DNA from: Brachyhypopomus gauderio
Lineage: Eukaryota > Chordata > Actinopteri > Gymnotiformes > Hypopomidae
DNA: 64,000 nucleotides
Direction: 5' to 3'
Assembly: GCF_052324685.1 (NCBI RefSeq)
Contig: NC_135220.1
Location: 6,269,843 to 6,333,842, forward strand
The position numbers and the translations under genes are program-made. Within the stretch, counting starts at the first letter, position 1; the number at the start of each line of letters is the position of its first letter. This document shows, piece after piece, positions 1 through 9,500 of this stretch. The notes beneath the pieces were generated by a model. It saw nothing but the letters and a program-made list of their open reading frames with translations. It ran no database searches and had not been told where the DNA came from.

Positions 1-1088
1 CAACACTGCACAGTATGACACATAGTCCTGGGATATGCACAGTGATGAGGTTTCATGTTGATTGGCCAATGGTAAGTCTGTCAAATGGCCAATTAATTCA
101 AATAAAAATTAATTGGCTCATGGCGGCCATGTTTTTTGAGTGATGAGGTCATCATTGTGTGCCTTGATACAACTTGGGCCCCTGATGATGCCTGTAAAGT
201 TTGGGCTTGATGTGACTAATGGTTTCTGAGAAACAAATTTCCCCATGTTATAGCGCCCCCTATTGGACAATCGTGGCCAGCTTTGACCTGTGACCTCTGA
301 GTCATGTGCCCTAACAACTGATAAATTTTCATAAAGATAGGTCAAAGCATTGCTGAGATATAGCTGCTGAAGTAAATTTGGCCACGCCTCAGAGCTATTG
401 ATTGACATGTGACAACCAGACTGTATACCAATGTCACAGTTTTGTTGATGTTCCTTGATAATGAGATTCTTGTGAATATTTTGACACCAAGATTGTGGTG
501 ATCAGATGAAAAACCAGGGACTAGTATAAAAAAGTAGGTTTTGCATATTATGCAAATTAGCAAAAAATCTAAGTAGGCGGAGCTTAATAATTTTTGTACC
601 ATTGTTTTTGGCTTGAGCCAAGGAATCCATCAGAAGTGGAATTTTCTTTCTAGGACCTACGGTGTGGGAGATATGGGCCAAAATGCAAAAAACTGCGCTA
701 TAGCGCCACCATCAGGCCAATTTAGGCCTCTGTACTTAAGCGTGGTCCTGCAAAGAGACTACACCATTCTGCCAACTTTGGTGTTTCTGGGCCTTACGGT
801 CTAGGCTGCAGTATGCGTTTTATGCGGAGAAAAATAATAATAATAAGAAAAACCCGAGCAATTACAATAGGTTTCCCACACTACGTGTGTGAACCCTAAA
901 TATAGCCGCAAGCGGCAATTACGGGGTCCAAGCTGAGGTTTGGCAAGATTTTGCACCCACTGGCACAACATTATGTAAAGCTTTATGAAATGTACATGAA
1001 AGTATATGAAGCACGTTCGTGAATGAAGTACCTGCTCAAAAAACAGAATCTAAATGGCAGCTTTTTAAACTTATGGTGGAATACTGCC

Positions 1089-1167
1089 CAACGTTGGATT
1101 CGAACCCCCGTTGTCCACGTGCATTGTGGCTGGGAGCACATTGCTCTACCCATTGAGCTAATGGGTC
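1089..1167 (-). pseudogene. Degenerate tRNA-like sequence (SINE head or tRNA pseudogene)
   Basis: On the minus strand there is a good pol III A-box (TAGCTCAATGGGTAGAGCA) and, about 40 nt further, a B-box (GGTTCGAATCC), followed by CAACGTTGGGC. That acceptor end recalls tRNA-Lys, the source of several fish SINEs. The D-arm pairs (GCTC/GAGC), but the T-stem and acceptor stem have mismatches and the anticodon arm does not give a normal 7-nt loop. A functional tRNA is therefore unlikely. The D-arm and B-box are seen; the tRNA-Lys origin is inference. Confidence 0.55.
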
Positions 1168-2577
1168 TGACTGGATTACAGGCTCAACTCTAACTCTTTT
1201 GAGGAAAAGAATGACCTTTGATCTGCATGCATGTTCAGCATAGAAAATGAAAATATTCACAGTACAACCATTTGTGGATGGATTTGGCACAAACTTGGCA
1301 GATATCACCTCAGTGGTCTTCTGAATGTGTCTGTCCAGTTTCATAACAATCAGACATTATATAGGGGAGTTTTTGAAATATGCAGTTCATATGTCATGAC
1401 GGTACCATTGTGATGCATATGAAAAATATTAAATTGCAAGAATCTTAGAATTTGTTCCACCAGTTTTGTATTTCACATGCTGCTGGATATTATAATATGT
1501 GATTTGAGGTGATGGAGTGAAAATCCTAGGACTAGTATGAAAAGTGTAAATTATATGTATTGGATTATACACAAAAATCTGTACTTTTTTGCAAAGCACT
1601 TGCAATTACAAAGTTGTTAGTGATTTTGCATAGAATCATATGAGATCATGATTGTCCTTCTACATGAAAGCATGTAGGAGTAATTCAGGAATTTCTAGTA
1701 TAGCGCCACCTAGTGGTGCAATTCCCGTCATACTTTGATATGTATTAGAGGGTGTGTAGATGAACATAATATGTGAGTTTCATGTTGATTGGCATATGAT
1801 AAGCTTGTGAAAGGTGTACTGAAAGCTGATTGGTCGATAGCGGCGGCCATATTGGACATATGATGGTGCAGGTCAAGGACCTGTGTCATAGGTGCATATA
1901 GATGATGCGTACCAAGTTTGGAGTTATTTGGCCAATCGGTGTGGGCAGGAGAGTTTTTTGGCCGTTATAGCGCCACCTAGGTGTGCATGTCTGCCAAAAT
2001 GTATGTGCCGGTCTAGACACCCAATAGGTACATGTGTGTGAAATTTGGAGTGAATACATGAAAGTATGCCTGAGATACAGCAGAATATGTGGATTTTTGG
2101 CGAAGGAATTTTCGACGCTTGACTTCTGATGCATGTGGCCACGCCCATGTGCAGAAATGTGCACTTTGGCTCCATAACTATTAAAGTTCAGACTCTTCTG
2201 AACACCTAGATACCACATATGTGCATGTATGTGAAAAATCCATGGACTAGTACGCGCTCAAAAATGTGTGCGTATTTGCATATTATGCAAATTAGCTCGA
2301 CATGTAAGGGGCGGAGCATATAGCTTCAATGGAACTTTTTTTAGATGAGCTCATGCCTGATCAGATGCAGTTTGAATTTTATCTCTAGGACATACGGTGT
2401 AGGAGAAACACCTGTGTAAACTTTTTCATGCGTTTTTGTGCGCTATAGCGCCACCTATGGTCGGATCGGGCTGGCGTGTTGCGCCTGAGTAGCGGAGGGG
2501 AGTACTACAAGTTGGCCAAAGGAGAAGTCTGTAGGTCTTACGGTTTAGGCTGCACGACGCGTTTTAGCGGAGAAAAA

Positions 2578-2578
<1 letters not shown>

Positions 2579-2614
<36 letters not shown>
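2579..2614. repeat. (TAA)n microsatellite
   Basis: This is an uninterrupted run of about 12 TAA units within the hairpin-ended repeat. The equivalent position in the second element (about 4623-4658) carries a similar run. Confidence 0.9.
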
Positions 2615-2758
2615 CAGAACAATTACAATAGGGTTCCAGCACCGCTGGTGCTTGGACCCCTAATAAGAAGAAAAAAAAAAAAGAAGAAAAATTCGAGCAA
2701 TTACAATAGGTTTCCCACACTACGTGTGTGAACCCTAATAATAATAAGAAGAAAATAT

Positions 2759-4621
2759 AGCCGCAAGCGGCAATTACGGGGTCCAAGCACAGGGTATGGG
2801 CAGCATCTGGCACGCCTGAGATGCGTAAGCATGTGTGTGTAATCACTGGGTAGGTATGGGTGAAGCAATGTGTATATGAAACCTATAGGTAGGCCATTGC
2901 ATGTGTGTGCATGTGTAAGAAAGATGTAGGGGTAATTCAGGAAATTCTAGTATAGCGCCACCTAGTGGTGCAATTCCCGTCATACTTGAGTATGTCTTAG
3001 AGGGTGTGTAGATGAACATAATATGTGAGTTTCATGTTGATTGGCTTATGATAAGCTTGTGAAATGTGAACTGAAAGCTGATTGGTCGATAGCGGCGGCC
3101 ATATTGTACATATGATGGTGCAGGTCAAGGACCTGTGTCATAGGTGCATATAGATGATGCGTACCAAGTTTGGAGTTATTTGGCCAATCGGTGTGGGCAG
3201 GAGAGTTTTTTGGCCGTTATAGCGCCACCTAGGTGTGCATGTCTGCCAAAATGTATGTACCGGTCTAGACACCCAATAGGTACATGTGTGTGAAATTTGG
3301 AGTGAATACATGAAAGTATGCCTGAGATACAGCAGAATATGTGGATTTTTGGCGAAGGAATTTTCTACGCTTGACTTGTGATGCATGTGGCCACACCCAT
3401 GTGCAGAAATGTGCACTTTGGCTCCATAACAATTAAAGTTCAGACTCTTGTGAGCGCCTGGATACCACATATGTGCATGTATGTGAAAAATCCAGGGACT
3501 AGTACGCGCTCAAAAATTTGTGCAAATTTGCATATTATGCAAATTAGCTCGACATGTAAGGGGCGGAGCATATGGCTTCAATGGAACTTTTTTTAGATGA
3601 GCACATGCCTGATCAGGTGAAGTTTACATTTTGTCTCTAGGACATACGGTTTAGGAGAAACACCAGTTTAAACTTTTTCATGCGTTTTTGTGCACTATAG
3701 CGCCACCTATGGTCGGATCGGGCTGGCGTGTTGCGCCTGAGTAGCGGAGAGGAGTACTACAAGTTGGCCAAAGGAGAAGTATGTAGGTCTTACGGTTTAG
3801 GCTGCACAACGCGTTTTAAGGCAGAAAAAAAATTGGCATATGCAAAGCTTGTGAAAGGTGTACTGAAAGCTGATTGGTCGATAGCGGTGGCCATATTGGA
3901 CATATGATGGTGCAGATCAAGGACCTGTGTCATAGGTGCATATAGATGATGCGTACCAAGTTTGGAGTTATTTGGCCAATCGGTGTGGGCAGGAGAGTTT
4001 TTTGGCCGTTATAGCGCCACCTAGGTGTGCATGTCTGCCAAAATGCATGTGCAGGTCTAGACACCCAATAGGTACATGTGTGTGAAATTTGGAGTGAATA
4101 CATGAAAGTATGCCTGAGATACAGCAGAATATGTGGATTTTTGGCGAAGGAATTTTCGACGCTTGACTTGTGATGCATGTGGCCACGCCCATGTGCAGAA
4201 ATGTGCACTTTGGCTCCATAACTTTTAAAGTTCAGACTCTTCTGAACGTTTTGATACCACATATGTGCATGTATGTGAAAAATCCAGGGACTAGTACGCG
4301 CTCAAAAATGTGTGCAAATTTGCATATTATGCAAATTAGCTCGACATGTAAGGGGCGGAGCATATAGCTTCAATGGAACTTTTTTTAGATGAGCTCATGC
4401 CTGATCAGATGCAGTTTGAATTGTATCTCTAGGACATACGGTGTAGGAGAAACACCTGTGTAAACTTTTTCATGCGATTTTGTGCGCTATAGCGCCACCT
4501 ATGGTCGGATCGGGCTGGCGTGTTGCGCCTGAGTAGCGGAGAGGAGTACTACAAGTTGGCCAAAGGAGAAGTCTGTAGGTCTTACGGTTTAGGCTGCACA
4601 ACGCGTTTTAGCGGAGAAAAA

Positions 4622-4658
<37 letters not shown>

Positions 4659-4708
4659 CGGAACAAATACAATAGGGTTCCAGCACCTTCAGTGCTTGGA
4701 CCCCTAAA
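2759..4708 (+). mobile_element. Hairpin-ended repeat element, copy 2 (composite)
   Basis: It has the same start signature (GCCGCAAGCGGC, then ggggtccaagcac) and the same end (AGCACC-TTC-AGTGCT, then tggacccctaa) as copy 1. Inside are two copies of the body segment: one from about 2930 ending near 3825 without a terminal hairpin, and one from about 3830 with a truncated 5' end. This looks like an internal tandem duplication or a nested insertion. A (TAA)n tract lies at about 4623-4658. Confidence 0.45.
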
Positions 4709-4895
4709 AACCCGACAATTACAATAGGTTTCCCACACTACGTGTGTGAACCCTAATTAGCAGAAAGCTAAATCATTCAACTCAGAAGACCTTTTAAATA
4801 AGGAGCACAGATTTTAGCGAATCACATCAGGTTTAACATGCCTAGGAGCTCTGCTCTTTTTGCACTTTGAAATACTAACACTTATCATGATAACT

Positions 4896-4909
4896 GTTGT
4901 CATGGTGAC
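4896..4909. promoter_or_regulatory. Candidate RFX X-box in the spacer
   Basis: GTTGTCATGGTGAC fits the RFX consensus RYYRYY-N1-3-RRNRRY with a 2-nt spacer. RFX factors drive ciliary genes, and TOGARAM proteins act in cilia, so the match is plausible. It lies about 1.3 kb upstream of the promoter-like segment and could be chance. Copies are at 18296-18309, 31568-31581, 46246-46259 and 59654-59667. Confidence 0.3.
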
Positions 4910-5284
4910 TATAGATATATATTGTTCTATGATTGTTATTTTCTGTTGACATATCTATCATATATATGACCTCAGTGACCCCTTGTCTCATGCCGCTGTT
5001 TGCGTTCCGGCATTGTTTGATTTACAAATTAAGCACTGTATAGCTAATAAGTGTAATGGCAGATTTTGCAGACCGGCCTCAGGGAGGACTTCAGCACAAC
5101 ACTAAGTGCTTGTGGGTTATATTGAACATTTGTTCTTGCTTTTTGTGTTTGTTTTTGGGACTTTTGTGAGGGAAATTAAATGACAGTAATATTAGCTAAA
5201 GCATTTAAATCAACTCCAAACACTCAAATAATAAGAGAGATTTCCCACATCCTGTGTGTGTGCCCGCTAATGACACTATATGCA

Positions 5285-5612
5285 AGAGGACGTGCTGATG
5301 CTCCTACCTGAGGCTCACCATCTACACCAAAGAGACTGTGACTACTTGGCCGGGGAACAAGGACCTTAAACATTATCTGTAGAACCATCCTGCGCACCAC
5401 GGACTTGTGCTAACGGGCCGCCCAATGGAGGATGGGTTCCCTTTTGAGTCTTGGTCCTCCCAAGGTTTCTTCCTAATCCCCACCACCATAGGGAGTTTTT
5501 CCTTGCCACTGTCGCCTTGGCTTGCTCATTAGGGACCCATACGATTGTAAAGCTGCTTTGTGACATGTACTGTGAAAGCTATATAAATAAATTTGACTTT
5601 GACTATACAACA
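5285..5612 (+). mobile_element. Retroposon (LINE/SINE-type) tail repeat, U1
   Basis: It contains the widespread fish repeat core 'aaggtttcttcc...gggagtttttccttgccactgtcgcc...aaagctgctttgtgaca...gctatataaataaatttga', running to about 5605. Such sequences are usually the 3' tail of a non-LTR retroposon or a derived SINE; the exact family is not assigned. No reverse transcriptase is present. Confidence 0.55.
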
Positions 5613-6140
5613 AAAATAACTTCTATGTTTAATTTACAGTAGAACTATAATCCACATACTTCTTTGAATGGTGTATTTTTAGGCACACTGAAACAGCATA
5701 TATAATTTACTATAGCTATAAATTATTATACATCTAAGCATTCCTGCTTTTAACCTAGTAATGGTGATTATGTGTATAATTTTATGCAATGTATGATTTT
5801 TTAAAAATAGTTTGTCACTTGTACTACATCCCTATCCCACTAGTGGGCAGTATTTGACAGTGAGTTGTGTTGAGACCAGAGTGAGACCGTATGTACTCTC
5901 AGAGGGCCTAAAAATATTCTTAAAACATAAATATATATAAAATAATTTATCCAAATTTATTTTATCTACTTACAGTTTGGCAATCGACATCTAAACAATG
6001 ACAAAAATATAAGGAAATACATTATTCAACCGTGTCTATTCAATCTGTGTTGGAAGGTGAGGGGTTAAGTGGAAGCCTGTGAGCCTGTGTCTCCCCCTAT
6101 CAGGACTGTGATGCCCGCTGTTCGTTTACAGACAGCAAAA

Positions 6141-6290
6141 TTGACCAATCATGTCTTCCCTCTTAGTGGGCGGGCTTAACTGTATGATAATTTCCGCCCG
6201 CTGTTGAAACGCAGCTGTCGTTAGCGTACCACCGCTAGCTAGTTTCAATTCATTCCTTTGATGTATATATATAATATATACGGTCTCTGG
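6141..6290 (+). promoter_or_regulatory. Promoter-like segment and putative noncoding first exon, U1
   Basis: A CCAAT box (ttgaccaatc, 6141-6150) is followed by a GC box (gggcggg, 6168-6174), a GC-richer stretch with several CpGs, and 'tatatatataatatata' near 6262-6280. A reasonable donor CTG|gtatga occurs at 6288/6289, so a noncoding first exon could end there and splice to the acceptor at 6583. The transcription start cannot be fixed from sequence alone. Confidence 0.4.
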
Positions 6291-6590
6291 TATGAACCCT
6301 TTGGGTACAAGCCAGGCGGCATCAGGTTATTGTAGCAGTCTGGCTGATTTGGTGTTTTGGTTAGAAAAACTGGAAATTGTGATATCACGTGCTACTCAAC
6401 TTTGGAATGTTTGGTTTAGAATGTTTGGTTGGGAAGGTGGAATGTTTGGATTCAGTTTTGATGCTGAAAAGCTCAGAACAAGTCGAAAGACATTTTGCTC
6501 TGTGAATTACAATACATACAAATCTAACAAATCTTTCTATTTCTTCTATATCTTTCTGTCTTTCTATTCTTTCTATTTTTCAGGTGGAGA

Positions 6591-9500
6591 ATGAGTTTTT
6601 TCCCCAGGAGAACCGACCAGCCTAGGCCTAGGCAGGAACAGAACCACTTCATATACACACCAGGTTTTACCACTCATGGTGAGAAAAATACATTTTCATA
6701 TATACTGTACATAATTTTATACTTCTATGTAAGACAGTATATTAATTCTTATGAGTATGGATTTCCATAGGCTTATTCATAATAATTAAAAGTTAAATAT
6801 GTATACACATTTATATAGTAGGTTTCTAAGGTTCAGAAAAATAACCTGTATATTTATTCTACAGATGACTGTCAAGCTCTTTATTTCATGTGTACAGGAT
6901 AATATAATTAATGGAGCATGGGTTATTTCTTTGATTTCTTTGACTCAGCACAATTTTCACAAATCCCACCATGTTAACATTGTCCATGTGGCCATGGAAA
7001 AAGCAAATAAAAATAAACATTTTTAAAAAGAAACAGATTTCTAACATGACCTCACAAATTCTTAAGCATTCTCCCCACATTCTAATGACATCACATGGCA
7101 CCATAGCCCTTGTTATAATCACTTGTTCATTGGGAAACACTTACAAGACATTTGAGCCTCACTGGGAGGCGTGCTGGGTTTCACTTTACCTGCTGTGGGA
7201 TTTTCAGGTGTGCCCTACAACCCCCAAGCGACAGTGATCCACACGGATCCCTGTGGACCAGCACCCTTCCCTCACGGAAGTACGGCGGGACCCTCAGATG
7301 TCGGCTATGTTAACATGCCTGTAGAAGGACCACTCCTCACTGGTACTGTGTAACACTGAAGATTACATGCGTATTCAACAAATCAAATAACCATGCATGA
7401 TGAAGTATTTATTACATTTGTTTGTAAGGTCTGGCAGAGGTGCAGAACCATCAGCTTTCTGCACATGACCTGACCAGTAAAACATCAGTTTTATCAGAAA
7501 ATATGACATCACATATTCTTCAACATTGTAATGAATTCACATGGCACTGTAGCCCTTCTTATAAACCTGATGATCTTAACAGTACATGCTCATGCTTCCT
7601 CTGTGCCCTGCGTTGGTGTTTTGCATTTAGGCCCTGACATGGAGAGGCAGAGACACCTTGCTCAGCCCCATGTTCAAGGCAAGGTTCTGAGGCAGATGGA
7701 TCCAGTCTACCTCCAGCCTGCTGGTGGGTTCTTCATCGATAACTGTCTTCTTTCATATAGACATTGATAAGATATTTTTACTAGGCACGCGGACTGTTTT
7801 TACAAACATTTGTGAATGGGTCACTCTCAGGAGCTCAGTGAATTCCAGCGTGGAACTGTGACAGTATGCCACCTGTGCAGTAAATCCAGTCGTGAAATTT
7901 CCTCGCTCCTAAAATTCGACAGTCAGCTGTATTATAAGGAAATGGAAGTGTTTGCGATTAACAGCAACTCAGCCACTTGCTTGAATCATATTTCAGTGGC
8001 ACTTTCAGATAAAGAAACATATGCAACGTAGTACTAAGGCACTGAGAAATGTTATGGTGAGGTCATTTCTGCTAATGGCCTTATTCGCCCATGCAGGTGA
8101 AGTTGGCTCCAGCAGGTGTCCCCCACTGCCTGTGCTCACTTCACGCACGACAGTCACCTCGTCAGGACTGATGAGGCCTTCTCCACCCACCTTCACAAGG
8201 TTGCCTCCACTCCCCAAACCTGCTGGCCGAGAGCCTCTCCGTGCCTTCAGGCCTGCCAAAGGTGAGCTCACTCTTTTGCTCTCCTGGAAATGGCATCCAA
8301 ACCATTTGTTGCAGCAACAAAAAAAGTAAAAAAAATATATTTAAAAAGTAAAAACTGCTTTGAAAACCCTATAGGGGAGACCGGGTATAGTTGTAACATG
8401 GGGAGAGTTGTAACACCATCAGTTCACTCATCTGCTAGGCGGTTGTGTTTAGTATAAGGTGATAATGCTTCGAATCATTGTTATACCAGCATAGTATAAT
8501 ACTGATAATACATGTATATGGATTACAGATGTCATTTATCACTATTTTAGTACACCCCCAAACAATCTAAACAAAACATTGTCGTGCTGCTTTGCTGGCT
8601 TCTGATACCTCATCTGGACTGCTGCTAAAGCGTATATCTATTAATCTTTGTAATCTATATAACATGGCTTCTTTAAGTATTGGGTATCACCTGGCCAGCG
8701 TCAAGCAGCAGCAGTCTGTGTGATATAAGGAGTTTGTGCTTTGTACCTACTTCTGTTGGCAAGGGCAATGTGAGCTTACAAGCAAGACTAGACTTGAAAG
8801 TTTTATTGCAGTCAGTTGATTGTGCCAGCACCCCACTCCCCAGGCCTGCGCTGTTCCGATCCAGAGCTTTCCAGAACTCTCCCATAGCCACTTTTGCTCC
8901 TCACTGCCATCTGCAGATTTGATTATGAATAAAAGTTTTCTTAAATGTTATTCAAATTGCTCCTATTCATTAGCACATTTCATTTATCCACTTAATGCTA
9001 CTCTTGATATACATTTGAGCCATGCCAAAATATCGATTATTATAATCTACTATTGTTATTTAAAATGCAGTATGATCTGCAGGTCTTAATTTCATATGCT
9101 GGTCTGAAGATTGAACGTGTCCTCTACAGTTCTGCCTGTGTTTCATGTCCAGGTTCAGTGGAGCCTCCCCAGCTCCACTCTCCAGGGTGGAAGAGAGAGA
9201 GAGTGGGGAGACTTCACCGGAGCGGCAGACATCTTCAACCCTTGCTTCCAGACATATTCGAAGCAGCTAACCCCAGTGATGCTGGCAGAGGTGACTTATT
9301 GATGTTGGCTTTACTTTATGTCATTGAAATACCTGTACAAAATGTAGAATTTATAATGTTGCGTAATTTGTTTTGTGTTAAAATATTGCTAAATACGATA
9401 TTTGGGAACAAGGAGATCAGTTAGTCAGAAACTTCACTCAGGTGTCAAGTGAACGGAGCTAAACTCATGATCATGGATGCCCTTTCCCATGCAGGTTTGC

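Larger units (their letters stand above)
903..2662 (+). mobile_element. Hairpin-ended repeat element, copy 1
   Basis: It begins with a small GCCGCAAGCGGC palindrome and 'ggggtccaagc', and ends with the hairpin AGCACC-GCT-GGTGCT followed by 'tggacccctaa'. A (TAA)n microsatellite (about 2579-2614) precedes the 3' hairpin. No transposase, Rep/helicase or reverse transcriptase frame is visible, so it is non-autonomous or a relic. Helitron-like is my preferred but unproven class. The tRNA-like segment at 1089-1167 lies inside it. Confidence 0.45.
1..4754. repeat. Block of interspersed teleost repeats left of the array
   Basis: No coding exon is recognisable here. The stretch is built from several related repeat copies. 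Recurring signatures are 'tatagcgccacctag', 'ctaggacatacggtgtaggag', a (TAA)n run, then 'caattacaatagg' followed by a short hairpin and 'acccctaa' or 'aaccctaa'. A diverged copy occupies about 1-890. Longer copies start with 'agccgcaagcggcaattacgggg' sequence near 903 and 2759. Copies of the same internal segment lie at about 1680-2660, 2930-3825 and 3830-4708. The family is not named with certainty; the hairpin followed by CTAA resembles Helitron 3' ends, while GGGGTCCAAGCAC near the start and GTGCTTGGACCCC near the end would also fit inverted termini. Confidence 0.7.
4755..6140. other. Upstream spacer of U1, no coding exon seen
   Basis: AT-rich DNA. It contains an RFX-like palindrome at 4896-4909 and a non-LTR/SINE-type repeat tail at about 5285-5612. 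The rest (5613-6140) shows no similarity I recognise. The same spacer precedes the gene in every unit (about 18155-19540, 31427-34209, 46105-47490 and 59513-60898). Confidence 0.7.

Noticed and set aside
1089-1167. Functional tRNA gene on the minus strand
   Set aside because: T-stem and acceptor mismatches and a malformed anticodon arm make function unlikely; treated as a tRNA-derived relic.
1886-4262. 110-codon minus-strand frame repeated three times (1886-2218, 3138-3470, 3930-4262)
   Set aside because: The frame follows the repeat copies and has no family likeness. The repeats also have nearby noncoding similarity of the same level, so it is explained by copied repeat DNA.
6292-6594. 100-codon plus-strand frame beginning MNPLGTSQ
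   Set aside because: It runs through a pyrimidine-rich intron end and stops just after the acceptor at 6583. The second half is a polypyrimidine tract translated as Phe/Tyr/Ser. It recurs in each unit only because the units are copies.
8680-8922. Possible extra exon with 'STPLPRPALFRSRAF'
   Set aside because: Joining it in the phase 1 used by neighbouring exons gives immediate stops, and no good donor follows ('ctgcagattt'). It may be an old exon or chance.
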